Below, one piece after another: positions 16,902 to 24,730 of a stretch of DNA of 64,000 nt. The position numbers and the translations under genes were made by a program. The stretch spans positions 993,726 through 1,057,725 of the forward strand of contig NZ_NKFP01000004.1 of NCBI RefSeq assembly GCF_002215035.1, read 5' to 3'. This DNA comes from Leptolyngbya ohadii IS1 (lineage in GTDB: Bacteria > Cyanobacteriota > Cyanobacteriia > Elainellales > Elainellaceae). The notes beneath the pieces are model-generated. The model was not told the DNA's origin and did no database searches. It worked only from the letters and a program-made list of their open reading frames with translations. How positions within the stretch are numbered: the first letter of the stretch is position 1; the number at the start of each line of letters is the position of its first letter.

Positions 16902-17420
16902 TTAGCCTCTCGTTCTATGGGCGGTGAGCCACTGCACCAGCGGTTTTAGCGCTTCAGGAATGGCAGCTTCATTTACGATCACGGTGTGGGAGCGATCGCC
17001 CTCCTGCACGGTAATTTCGTATTGAAAGCGATCCGCCGAAGGCGGCACAAAGCGGTCTGACTGTCGGGGACTCCTGAGGCTGGACGGCAACTCAAAGAAC
17101 TGTGCTTCCGCAATCCACTGACGCAGTTGGGCGACTTCGTCGCGGGAGAGGGTATCGGTATCGATCGTGACGCTAAACGGAATATTGGCAAATCCGCCGC
17201 TTCGCTCCAGTGAAACCTGCATTCGATCGCCCTCCTGTGCCTGAGCGAGTTTGAGTGTTGCAAAGGGGTATCCGAGCAGGAAGACTGCCCCTAATTTCCC
17301 CAATCTAAGCATCTGCCGTCGTCCTAATCTCAGATCATTGAGGTGAAGACGATCGCTAAAGTACGCCCACTTCTTGCCAAGCCGATCGCACTGCCTGCTG
17401 TTCGGTACTTTCTGTTCCAT
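16902..17420 (-). CDS. Emfourin-like M4-protease inhibitor with a Tat-type signal
   Basis: 172 residues. The C-terminal ~110 residues (MQVSLERSGGFANIPFSVTI ... DTDTLSRDEVAQLRQWI ... DRFQYEITVQEGDRSHTV) match the emfourin (protealysin inhibitor) family. Start choice: the ATG at 17420 has an excellent ribosome-binding site, AGGAG six bases upstream, and overlaps the protease gene by 65 bp. Later ATGs at 17312 and 17222 lack this. The N-terminus then holds a long n-region and a twin-arginine pattern (LGRRQMLRLGKLGAVFLLG, Arg34-Arg35) ending in AQA, typical of Tat export. The gene follows the M4 protease in a translationally coupled pair, as in known protealysin-emfourin operons. Bacterial emfourins are often cytoplasmic, so export would be unusual. 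Confidence 0.75.
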   Translation of the reverse strand: MEQKVPNSRQCDRLGKKWAYFSDRLHLNDLRLGRRQMLRLGKLGAVFLLGYPFATLKLAQAQEGDRMQVSLERSGGFANIPFSVTIDTDTLSRDEVAQLRQWIAEAQFFELPSSLRSPRQSDRFVPPSADRFQYEITVQEGDRSHTVIVNEAAIPEALKPLVQWLTAHRTRG

Positions 17421-18426
17421 AAAGCTCTCCTGCCAGGGCAACGGTAACGGTTGCGGCTCTGCGGAAATTTGAATTGGAACGTAGCCGATCGCGCAGGGCA
17501 AGATACCAGATGCGTCCCGCTTTCTCCCAGGCATAACCTCCGATCGCGGTTGCCGCCAGATAGAATGCCCGGTTAGGAATTCCGGAATTGATGTGAACGC
17601 CGCCGTTGTCCGCTCTGCCGCGATACTGGTCTTTGACGTTGCCGGGCTGTGGATCTTTCCCCAACACCGGATCATCGTATGCCGTGCCGGGAGCTTTCAT
17701 CGATCGCAGTGCCACCCCTTGAACACGATCGGTCAGTAAGCCCTCGCCAATCAGCCAGTCTGCCTGGTCTGCGGTTTGATTGAGGACACGCTGTTTTACG
17801 AGACTGCCAAACACATCGGAGAAGGATTCGTTCAGGGCACCGGGTTCGTTGGCGTAGACTAGGTTTGCCTCGTACTGGGTGACGCCGTGGGTGAGTTCGT
17901 GCCCAATTACGTCGATCGCAATAGTAAACCGATTAAACAGTTCTCCGTCGCCGTCGCCGTAAACCATCTGACTGCCATCCCAGAAGGCGTTGTCGTACTC
18001 CACGCCATAATGCACGGTGGAATCGAGTCTTAAGCCACGATCGTCGATCGAGTTGCGCTCAAAGATTTCGGCGTAGAGATCGTAGGTCGCTCCGGCTCCG
18101 TCGTAAGCCTCATTGACTGCCGGATCGTCGGTGGGGGGCTGTCCTTCGGTGCGGACGATGCGACCGGGTAAATCTTCGCTCTGCTGGGCATCAAAAATAG
18201 TGCGCCGCTTGGTTCCAGGCTGTGCCATAAAGGTAATCGTCCCCACAGTTGCCCGTCTGCCGCGAAACTGCTCCGATCGCCGCAGGGTTTCAAATGCCAT
18301 ACCACTCTGCCGATCGTCCCCGTTGCGGATAATGTGTTCCAGCATATAGGGCGGCATGATGCAGCAAATGGGACAGACGCAGGAGGCTTGAGGCGTTTTC
18401 TGTGCCCGGTTTCGCGGTTCTCGCAT
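17356..18426 (-). CDS. M4 family metalloprotease, protealysin-like
   Basis: 356 residues. The zinc site is complete: HELTH at 176-180 and Glu200 in GALNESFSD; a later His in NGGVHINSGIPNRAF is the usual transition-state residue. There is no signal peptide and no long FTP/PepSY propeptide. Instead the N-terminus carries the short protealysin-type precursor motif (CVCPICCIMPPYMLEHIIRN), which marks the protealysin/grimelysin group. Start ATG at 18426 is preceded by AGGAAGG. The downstream overlapping gene encodes an emfourin-type inhibitor, so protease and inhibitor are likely made together. The lack of a signal suggests intracellular maturation or non-classical release, as reported for protealysin. 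Confidence 0.9.
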   Translation of the reverse strand: MREPRNRAQKTPQASCVCPICCIMPPYMLEHIIRNGDDRQSGMAFETLRRSEQFRGRRATVGTITFMAQPGTKRRTIFDAQQSEDLPGRIVRTEGQPPTDDPAVNEAYDGAGATYDLYAEIFERNSIDDRGLRLDSTVHYGVEYDNAFWDGSQMVYGDGDGELFNRFTIAIDVIGHELTHGVTQYEANLVYANEPGALNESFSDVFGSLVKQRVLNQTADQADWLIGEGLLTDRVQGVALRSMKAPGTAYDDPVLGKDPQPGNVKDQYRGRADNGGVHINSGIPNRAFYLAATAIGGYAWEKAGRIWYLALRDRLRSNSNFRRAATVTVALAGELYGTESTEQQAVRSAWQEVGVL

Positions 18427-18642
18427 GGCGTATCCTTCCTATTGCTTGGAGAGCGGGTGTTTTGCAATTAAGTAAATCATCCTCGCGCCGAGTCTTCAGG
18501 AACTCCACTATTCTCCTTAACGGATCATTTTGCTTAACGGAATGACTGTAGCGCGATCGATCGATCGAAGTACCTTTCTTGGGGGAGTTGTGGTTTTTCT
18601 AACGTTCAGGGAATTGTTTGTCTGCCCTCTAATGCTGGAAAC

Positions 18643-18670
18643 GCCCCCCTAACCCCCCAATTCTGGGGGG
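18643..18670 (-). repeat. Dispersed repeat family B (copy 2)
   Basis: A near-perfect G/C hairpin element (GCCCCCCTAACCCCCCAATT followed by CTGGGGGG) in the 266-bp gap upstream of the M4 protease gene. Its orientation and 3' extension (AACCGAGCCGA) match the copy at 9197. Confidence 0.7.
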
Positions 18671-18692
18671 AACCGAGCCGACATCCGTTTCT

Positions 18693-18929
18693 TTAAGTCT
18701 GATTGCGTAACTCGCGGACAATTTCCTGCGCCAGATTTTTGCTCCACACCTGCTCGAAGGGACAGGACACCCGATTACCCCCGAAGGGGGAAACTGCGGA
18801 GCAACCGTCTTCCCGCTCAAACCAGCCAATTGCCTCTTCGAGCTGACTGACGGAGTAGGTGTCATTAATCAGCATTTTGGTCAGCAGGGTGCGGACGACG
18901 ATCGCCTGAGCATCATTTAGTACGAGCAT
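18693..18929 (-). CDS. Small hypothetical protein (78 aa)
   Basis: The sequence (MLVLNDAQAIVVRTLLTKML ... YSVSQLEEAIGWFER) looks like a short helical protein with two cysteines (DGCSAVSPFGG and RVSCPFEQ). No family was recognised. Its ATG lies inside the last codons of a 55-codon frame on the same strand (13-bp overlap), typical of translational coupling, so the two are treated as a small operon. Function is unknown. Confidence 0.55.
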   Translation of the reverse strand: MLVLNDAQAIVVRTLLTKMLINDTYSVSQLEEAIGWFEREDGCSAVSPFGGNRVSCPFEQVWSKNLAQEIVRELRNQT

Positions 18930-19084
18930 CGCTGATCCTCCGGTTGGGTTGATCTGGCATTTGCGAGCCGTTCAGCTTTGCTGAGAATCACCAGGGCTTT
19001 GTCGATATCGCGGACTTTGATTGCTCGAATGGAAGTCAGCAGGGAACGAATGAGGGCAACCTCATCATCGGAAAGGGTAATCAT
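18917..19084 (-). CDS. Small hypothetical protein (55 aa), first gene of a two-gene unit
   Basis: Reading the minus strand from the ATG at 19084 gives 55 codons to a TAA at 18917-18919: MITLSDDEVALIRSLLTSIR then AIKVRDIDKALVILSKAERL and a short polar tail. A GGAG sequence 8 bases upstream supports the start. The product is predicted entirely helical and acidic-basic amphipathic. It overlaps the 78-residue gene by 13 bp. Coupling plus compact helical products resembles small regulatory or toxin-antitoxin-like pairs, but nothing in the sequence proves that. Confidence 0.5.
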   Translation of the reverse strand: MITLSDDEVALIRSLLTSIRAIKVRDIDKALVILSKAERLANARSTQPEDQRCSY

Positions 19085-19266
19085 GTTTGAAACTCCATGA
19101 GAATCTAACCCAGATGTAACAATGCTTCTGGGCGTTTTTGATGTGAATTTACTATAGGATATTTCGGCAATTCGTACAACATAGAATTATCGAAATTAAA
19201 GAATATTCCTTAAACCTCGTTACGATCGTTGAGTTGCAAAGGCTTGGTATGCGTTAAGAACCTTCG

Positions 19267-19464
19267 ATGGCTAGGAAAAAGAAAGCAGAATTGCGCCTGT
19301 ATATCTCGCCTAGCTTGGATAGGCTGCTAAAGACGCTATCGGGTTTGAGCGATCAAACGGTCAGCAGCATTGTTGAGGACACGCTGAGAGAAAGCCTGCC
19401 CGATCGCTACAGGAATCTGATGGAGACTCACAATCTTGGAAAGCTTTTAGAGGATGAGGAGTAA
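19267..19464 (+). CDS. Small ribbon-helix-helix-like DNA-binding protein, antitoxin-like
   Basis: 64 residues: a basic start (MARKKKAELRLYISPSLDRL), then LLKTLSGLSDQTVSSIVEDT, a beta strand followed by two helices, as in CopG/Arc proteins. The C-terminus is acidic (KLLEDEE), as in many antitoxins. No canonical ribosome-binding site is visible. The next gene, 119 bp downstream on the same strand, is a Uma2 nuclease rather than a classical toxin, so pairing is only suggested by position. Confidence 0.5.
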   Translation: MARKKKAELRLYISPSLDRLLKTLSGLSDQTVSSIVEDTLRESLPDRYRNLMETHNLGKLLEDEE

Positions 19465-19583
19465 TTGCAGGAGACGATCGATCGCCACCGACTAGATGAG
19501 ACTGAAGAGGACTAATCTCCAATCGCTTCACTTCTGCCACACTAGAAACAGCGATTCGGTAAGCTCTTCAGGAGTCTTAGGTC

Positions 19584-20153
19584 ATGACACTCTCTACCGA
19601 GAAGAAGGTTTGGACGGACGAGGAATTGATGTCACTGTCCAAAGATGGGCATCGCTATGAATTGGTTGATGGGGAGCTAATCGACGCAGGCAGTTCGGGA
19701 ATGGAGCATGGAGTGATTAGCTCACTGCTCAGTGGTCTTTTGGCGATTCATGTGCGGCAGCATAAGCTAGGAATAGTCTGCGATTCCAGTACTGCCTTTA
19801 CGCTCAGGAGCGGCAACAATAAACGATCGCCCGATGTCTCCTTTGTTGCTAAGGAACGACTCAAAGGATTGAAGCGTCCACCTCGCGGCTTCTTTCAAGG
19901 TTCTCCCGATCTAGCGGTTGAAATCCTCTCGCCCAGCAACACCGTTGAGGAAGTTCACGACAAGATTGTGGAATATTTCGAGAATGACACTCGCCTAGTC
20001 TGGGTGATTCATCCCGATGAGAAGTACGTGCTGGTCTACCATTCGCCTGAGCCAGAAGGGTTTTTGCGTCCGCAAGATTCGCTGGATGGTGAGGCGATCG
20101 TTCCCGGCTTTTTGATGCCTGTTTCCGATCTGTTTGAGGAGTGGGATTTTTAG
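19584..20153 (+). CDS. Uma2 family PD-(D/E)XK endonuclease-like protein (copy 1)
   Basis: 189 residues. Family marks: the N-terminal WTDEELMSLSKDGHRYELVD, RSPDVSFV (catalytic Asp), DLAVEILSPSNT (Glu-x-Leu) and LVWVIHPDEKYV. Uma2 (DUF820) genes are expanded in cyanobacteria; a restriction-endonuclease-like fold is established, but the physiological substrate is not. A second, divergent Uma2 gene lies 0.5 kb downstream. Confidence 0.85.
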   Translation: MTLSTEKKVWTDEELMSLSKDGHRYELVDGELIDAGSSGMEHGVISSLLSGLLAIHVRQHKLGIVCDSSTAFTLRSGNNKRSPDVSFVAKERLKGLKRPPRGFFQGSPDLAVEILSPSNTVEEVHDKIVEYFENDTRLVWVIHPDEKYVLVYHSPEPEGFLRPQDSLDGEAIVPGFLMPVSDLFEEWDF

Positions 20154-20473
20154 GATGCTTCGGTTGTGAGCGATCGCCCTCCGAACTTAATTTTTGCGCC
20201 TCTCAACTCAAACGATCGCCCTCTGAACCCGAAACTTGTCCTTCTAAACTCAAAAGTTGGATTACACCTCCCTGTTTAAGTCACACATAGATGATCTCTA
20301 GATGCAAGATAAAGTTTTCTTAGATGTCGATTGGCTAAGGGGGCGAATCAGAAATTTGGAACGATCGCCACTCAAATTTCAGAAAATTACCTTGTAGGCG
20401 GAAGCAGATTAAGTTCTCGTTGATTCTCCTTAGAATGGGAAAAATAAAAGCGGTCAACTTTTCCCAGTGCTTT
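20154..20473. other. 320-bp intergenic region with degenerate HIP1-bearing repeats
   Basis: Between the first Uma2 gene and the small membrane protein. Segments resembling CGATCGCCCTCTGAAC and AACTCAAA recur at about 20170-20255 with a period near 45 bp. No gene was recognised; an opposing open frame at 20335-20574 is a shadow of the small membrane protein gene. Confidence 0.45.
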
Positions 20474-20671
20474 ATGACGGCAACCCCTGAACCAGAACCA
20501 ACCTTAAAAGATTTGGCTGATAAGCTGGACAAGCTCAGCGCAGACAACGAAAAATTTAACGATCGATTCACCAACTATCAACAGGCAACTCAGTGGGTCG
20601 TTCAGCTTGCCTTTACCCTGATTGCCAGCGCAACAGTTACCGTGATTATTACGTCGGTTCTACGCAAGTAA
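20474..20671 (+). CDS. Small single-pass membrane protein (65 aa)
   Basis: Starting at the ATG at 20474 (an upstream start at 20420 is possible), the product is an acidic coiled-coil-like segment (LKDLADKLDKLSADNEKFND) followed by a C-terminal transmembrane helix (VVQLAFTLIASATVTVIITS) and a basic end. The stop is immediately followed by the ATG of the second Uma2 gene with no spacer, so they are probably translationally coupled. No family function is known to me. Confidence 0.65.
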   Translation: MTATPEPEPTLKDLADKLDKLSADNEKFNDRFTNYQQATQWVVQLAFTLIASATVTVIITSVLRK

Positions 20672-21262
20672 ATGATCGCCTCTCCACAGCCCCACCTCAC
20701 CCCCACCGAATACCTCCAGATGGAGGAACATAGCCCCATCAAGCACGAATATATTGATGGACAAGTTTATGCGATGGTCGGGGCAAGCGATGCCCATGTG
20801 ACGATCGCCGGAAACCTGTTTGCCCTGCTGCGAAACCATCTGCGCGGGAGCGGTTGTCGGGCGTACATCTCTGACATGAAAGCCCGGATTGAATCCCTGA
20901 ATCGCTACTTCTACCCCGATATTTTAGTGACCTGCGATCCTCGCGATCGGCAAACGTCCCTGGAGAAGCGGTTTCCCTGCTTAGTTGTGGAAGTATTATC
21001 CGACTCCACCGAAGCCTTCGACCGTGGCGACAAATTTGCCGACTATCAGGAACTCGACAGCCTGCAAGAATACGTTTTAATTAGCACCAAACGTCAGCGA
21101 GTTGAATGTTTTCGTCGTAATGAGGCAGGTCTGTGGGTCTTGCAGTCCTATACCGATCGCCATTCAACCTTTCAGCTGGAAAGCATTGGCTTTGAAGGAA
21201 CGATCGATGCCCTGTACGAAGATGTGAATTTTGAAGACGCCAGAGCTGAGGACACAATCTGA
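20672..21262 (+). CDS. Uma2 family PD-(D/E)XK endonuclease-like protein (copy 2)
   Basis: 196 residues. It starts with the typical LTPTEYLQMEEHSPIKHEYI and has YFYPDILVTCD (catalytic Asp) and FPCLVVEVLSDST (Glu motif), then EYVLISTKRQRVECF. It is clearly diverged from the copy at 19584, so this is not a recent duplication. It is coupled to the small membrane protein gene upstream. The biological role of the family is unproven. Confidence 0.85.
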   Translation: MIASPQPHLTPTEYLQMEEHSPIKHEYIDGQVYAMVGASDAHVTIAGNLFALLRNHLRGSGCRAYISDMKARIESLNRYFYPDILVTCDPRDRQTSLEKRFPCLVVEVLSDSTEAFDRGDKFADYQELDSLQEYVLISTKRQRVECFRRNEAGLWVLQSYTDRHSTFQLESIGFEGTIDALYEDVNFEDARAEDTI

Positions 21263-21378
21263 TAAGCTGACTGCTTGACGGTTTCCAACAGAACGACGAT
21301 CGCCTCTCGCAGTACAAAAAATAAGATAGCCGCAGCCATCATAATCATACTGAGAAAAGCTGATGCACAGACTTTAAA

Positions 21379-21451
<73 letters not shown>

Positions 21452-21605
21452 GCGCATCGGTTGCACGATTACTAATAGTAGCAGACCGAGCGCAAATGTC
21501 AAACACTTTGCAAAATAGATCGCAAAATTGTGAATCGCTCAATAGTGAATCCCAGTTCTGTGGGGTTAAACGACCGCTCTCCTGTCCCTGAATCGTTTCC
21601 CTGTC

Positions 21606-22031
21606 CTAACGAGACAGCTCAGAGCCGATCGCAATTCCTCCCCGATTGACGCCGCGAACCACCAGCCCTTCCGGCAGCGAAATTCTTTCGGTCAGTGCAC
21701 TCAGGGGGTTCTCCGACTGCTCCGGTGGGTCTGTCAGGTTTTGGTTAATTTGCTCTGCGGTGGCATCAAACGCTTCAGTTCGATCGCTCATGGGTGTACT
21801 GGGCGATCGTTCCTCTACCATCAAATCGGCTGCGCTTCCCTGAACCGAGAGAGCGGCAGGTTCTACGGCAGCATCAGGGATTTGAGAATCGAGGGCTGGA
21901 GACGCAGATGTGGGAAGAGCAGAGGTGGAAAGAGCAGAGGTGGAAGTCCCAGACTGGTGGGAATCTGCCCAGGCAGGTAGACCGATTAACGAAACACAAA
22001 AAACAGCAAACGAAATAAGTGACCACTTCAT
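21606..22031 (-). CDS. Hypothetical exported protein (141 aa)
   Basis: A signal peptide is clear (MKWSLISFAVFCVSLIGLPA, cleavage after AWA-DS). The mature part starts with a Ser/Thr/Ala-rich stretch of near-repeats (TSALSTSALPTSAS), then a low-complexity acidic region. A conserved-looking C-terminus follows (ISLPEGLVVRGVNRGGIAIG). No family was recognised. The final motif suggests a short folded or binding segment at the end of an otherwise disordered periplasmic protein. Confidence 0.6.
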   Translation of the reverse strand: MKWSLISFAVFCVSLIGLPAWADSHQSGTSTSALSTSALPTSASPALDSQIPDAAVEPAALSVQGSAADLMVEERSPSTPMSDRTEAFDATAEQINQNLTDPPEQSENPLSALTERISLPEGLVVRGVNRGGIAIGSELSR

Positions 22032-22225
22032 AGGACGAAACTGAACCCGATACCCCTAGGATAATCACGGAATCCCAAGATGCGACCCCTATTTCTGCGG
22101 AATCTCCGATAGAATCTGCTACAAGGCATCAACCCATCCCCGATCGGTATTCTTTGCCACATTTGCCCCACTTGTTCGCCTCATTCATTTACCCTACTCC
22201 TGCTGCCTCGCCCCTGCGCCGCCCT

Positions 22226-22822
22226 ATGCCCTCTGGTCGCACCCACGATCGCATCACCCTCTGGACATTGCCCCTGGTTGCATCCGTCACCCTGGCGCTA
22301 ACTCGCCAAAGTCCCTTCACCCTGTCTCTCTGCGCCGGATTTTTGTTTGGCGGGCTGATGCTTGGTCCCGATCTGGACATTCACTCGGTTCACTACAAAC
22401 GCTGGGGCTGGCTGCGCTGGATCTGGCTTCCCTATCGCGGCAGTCTCAAACACCGATCGCCCTTTTCCCACGCTCCAATCACCGGAACCGTTCTGCGGGT
22501 GGTCTATCTGCTGGCATGGCTGGCTCTGTTTGGACTGGGTCTGATTGCGATCGTCAACGAACTCTGGCAGATGGGCTGGACTTGGGGACAGATCGGGCAG
22601 GTGATGCAGCAGGGAATTGTGGGCTATCGCTGGGAATTGCTCGGCTTTGCGATCGGGCTGGAGGTGGGCGCGTTCAGTCATTACACGGCAGACTGGAGCC
22701 TCTCGACCTATAAGCAGGTGAAGAAGAAGGGGTGGCAGGCGGTGTTTGCGGGGAAGAAGAAGCGGGGGAGCAGGGGGGCAGGGGCAGGGGAGCGGGAGGC
22801 GGAGGCGGTAGGGAGTGGATGA
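22226..22822 (+). CDS. DUF2227 metal-binding membrane protein
   Basis: 198 residues from the ATG at 22226 (a TTG 24 codons upstream is less likely because the family starts MPSGRTHDRITLW). HDR, the aspartates in GPDLDIHSVHYKRWG, the His in HRSPFSHAPITG and SHYTADW are the conserved metal-binding residues of DUF2227. Hydrophobic segments around 15-30, 35-50, 90-120 and 140-160 suggest a membrane protein. The family resembles membrane-bound metal-dependent hydrolases. The last ~25 residues are low complexity (KKKRGSRGAGAGERE), and the stop lies within a tandem repeat array, so the C-terminus may vary. Confidence 0.75.
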   Translation: MPSGRTHDRITLWTLPLVASVTLALTRQSPFTLSLCAGFLFGGLMLGPDLDIHSVHYKRWGWLRWIWLPYRGSLKHRSPFSHAPITGTVLRVVYLLAWLALFGLGLIAIVNELWQMGWTWGQIGQVMQQGIVGYRWELLGFAIGLEVGAFSHYTADWSLSTYKQVKKKGWQAVFAGKKKRGSRGAGAGEREAEAVGSG

Positions 22823-22911
22823 GTGGATGAGTGGATGGGTGGATGGGTGGATGGGTGGATGAGTGGATGGGTGGATGGGTGGATGGGTGGATGGGTGGAT
22901 GGGTGGATGAG
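22812..22911. repeat. 8-bp tandem repeat (GAGTGGAT/GGGTGGAT), about 12 copies
   Basis: Uninterrupted 8-bp units alternate between GAGTGGAT and GGGTGGAT over about 100 bp. The array contains the TGA stop (22820-22822) of the DUF2227 gene. A short relative on the opposite strand is seen at about 56130-56160 near pyrE. It is a strong candidate for copy-number variation by slippage. Confidence 0.9.
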
Positions 22912-22941
22912 AGGGGCGATCGATTGCTGAATGGTTCGGAA

Positions 22942-22970
22942 GTCCCCCAGAATTGAGGGATTTAGGGGGC
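22942..22970 (+). repeat. Dispersed repeat family B (copy 3)
   Basis: GTCCCCCAGAATTGAGGGAT followed by TTAGGGGGC, plus orientation, in the gap between the DUF2227 gene and mazG. It differs from the copy inside the GUN4 gene (27154) by one base in the 28-bp core. Confidence 0.75.
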
Positions 22971-23108
22971 AGCAAGAGGTAGAACGCTCACAGACGGGTC
23001 AATGTACCACAGTCGCCTTCTGGGAGAGGGGTTGGGGTGAGGGTAGGCTGGGCTAAAATCCTGAAGTGTGAATTTGGGAATTGCGGTATGGGGGATGAGG
23101 GAATGGGA

Positions 23109-23951
23109 ATGTCGGAGGCGGAGAATCGATCGATCGCTTCATCGAATGCCCTAGCTAAGCTGGAGCGGCTAGTTGAGGTGGTGGCGAGGCTGCGCGATCC
23201 GCAGGGGGGGTGTCCCTGGGATTTGGCGCAGACGCCGGAAAGTTTGACTCCCTATGTGCTGGAAGAGGCGTATGAGACGGTCGATGCGATTCGGCAGGGG
23301 AAACCGGAGGCGATCGCGGATGAGCTTGGGGATCTGCTGTTGCAGGTGGTGCTTCAGGCGCAGATTTTTAGCGAGGCGGGACAGTTTGACCTGGCAACGG
23401 TGGCGGATTTGATTACGGAAAAGCTGATTCGGCGGCATCCTCACGTTTTTGGGGAAGTGCAGGCGGATAGCGTGGAGCAGGTCAAGCAAAACTGGGAGGA
23501 AATTAAGGCAACGGAGGAGCAGGGTCAGACTCCGGAACCCGCTGCCCTGACGCCCCGCTTTAGCCGCTATGCCCGATCGCTCCCTCCCTTAATGGCAGCA
23601 ATGAAGATTTCCCGCAAGGCGGCAGGGGTGGGCTTTGAGTGGGAAAACATTGAGGGGGTGTGGGAGAAATTTCACGAGGAGCTGGGGGAATTCGAGCAGG
23701 CGTTGCAGGCGGAGCCGAAGGAAAATCAGCAGGCAGAGCTGGGGGATTTGCTGTTTACGATCGTCAATCTGGCTCGCTGGTATGACCTCGACCCGGAGGA
23801 GGCGCTGCGCGGCACAAACGATCGCTTTATCCAGAGATTCTCGCAGCTTGAGCAATTTGCCCTCCGGCAGGGTAGACCGATCGGCGACTACACACTGGAG
23901 GAACTGGAGCAGCTCTGGCAGCAGGCAAAGGCAAGGTTATCTGGAAAATAA
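23109..23951 (+). CDS. mazG: Nucleoside triphosphate pyrophosphohydrolase MazG
   Basis: 280 residues from the ATG at 23109, which has GAGG 8 bases upstream; other starts at 23103, 23088 and GTG 23037 are open. Two MazG domains are present: the first with GGCPWDLAQTPESL, VLEEAYETVDAI and DELGDLLLQVV (EExxE and ExxD metal site), the second with EKFHEELGEFEQAL and AELGDLLFTIVNLARW. The enzyme hydrolyses NTPs, including aberrant ones, to NMP and PPi, and in some bacteria limits (p)ppGpp signalling; a rel/spoT homologue is also in this window. Direct copies of TCAGGAAAA span the stop codon. Confidence 0.93.
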   Translation: MSEAENRSIASSNALAKLERLVEVVARLRDPQGGCPWDLAQTPESLTPYVLEEAYETVDAIRQGKPEAIADELGDLLLQVVLQAQIFSEAGQFDLATVADLITEKLIRRHPHVFGEVQADSVEQVKQNWEEIKATEEQGQTPEPAALTPRFSRYARSLPPLMAAMKISRKAAGVGFEWENIEGVWEKFHEELGEFEQALQAEPKENQQAELGDLLFTIVNLARWYDLDPEEALRGTNDRFIQRFSQLEQFALRQGRPIGDYTLEELEQLWQQAKARLSGK

Positions 23952-23977
23952 TCAGGAAAAGATTGTCAGGAAAATCC
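23940..23977. repeat. Three copies of TCAGGAAAA-like unit across the mazG stop codon
   Basis: TCTGGAAAA, TCAGGAAAA and TCAGGAAAA occur at about 23940, 23952 and 23966, with the mazG TAA (23949-23951) between the first two copies. Confidence 0.65.
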
Positions 23978-24035
23978 TACAACTTGTGAAGAATAAACCC
24001 AGTCAATCGTATAAAAAACGATAGGGAGGGAAAAG

Positions 24036-24644
24036 ATGAACCTGAGCGATCGCGATTACACGCTGATTATCGATAAAAGCGGCAGTATGTCTACGCCGGA
24101 TCAGCCCGGTGGCAGAACCCGCTGGCAGGAAGTGCAGGAATCAACGCTGGCGCTTGCCCGCAAATGCGAACAGTTTGACCCGGACGGGATTACGGTTTAC
24201 CTCTTCTCTGGACGGTTTAAGCGATACGACAATGTGACTTCCAGTAAGGTCGCCCAGATCTTCCAGGAAAATGACCCGATGGGCACAACCAATCTGGCGT
24301 CGGTGCTGCAAGATGCGGTGAATAGCTATTTCCGCCGTCGCTCTGCTAATGAAACGAAAGCAGAGGGCGAAATTATTTTGGTCGTCACAGACGGAGAGCC
24401 GGACGATCGCAAAGCGGTGATTGAGGTAATTATTAACGCCACGCAGCAGATGAACCGGGATGAAGAACTTTCGATCGCGATCGTGCAGGTGGGCAATGAT
24501 GAGTCTGTAACCCGTTTCCTGAAAGCATTGGATGATCAGTTACAGGGCGTTGGTGCAAAATTCGATATGGTGGACGTGGTGACGACTGACGAAATGCAGG
24601 ACATGACGATCGCCGAAGTTCTGGAGAAGGCAATCATGGATTGA
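24036..24644 (+). CDS. VWA domain protein (TerY-like), copy 1
   Basis: 202 residues, essentially one von Willebrand A domain. The MIDAS metal site is complete: DKSGSMS at 13-19, the Thr in GTTNL and the Asp in VTDGEPDD. A perfect GGAGGG stands 5-6 bases before the ATG. A paralogue of the same length, about three quarters identical by eye, follows 86 bp downstream, so the pair arose by tandem duplication. VWA proteins usually bind partner proteins through the metal; the partner is unknown here. No signal peptide, so cytoplasmic. Confidence 0.85.
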   Translation: MNLSDRDYTLIIDKSGSMSTPDQPGGRTRWQEVQESTLALARKCEQFDPDGITVYLFSGRFKRYDNVTSSKVAQIFQENDPMGTTNLASVLQDAVNSYFRRRSANETKAEGEIILVVTDGEPDDRKAVIEVIINATQQMNRDEELSIAIVQVGNDESVTRFLKALDDQLQGVGAKFDMVDVVTTDEMQDMTIAEVLEKAIMD

Positions 24645-24730
24645 TCCCAGCCTAATTCTCCGGACTAATCGATCACAGAAAAAAGAGACTTTGGGACTCA
24701 CGAATCAGGATAGCAATCAGGTAAATCCCA

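Noticed and set aside
22812-22911. CRISPR array
   Set aside because: Units are 8 bp with no spacers.
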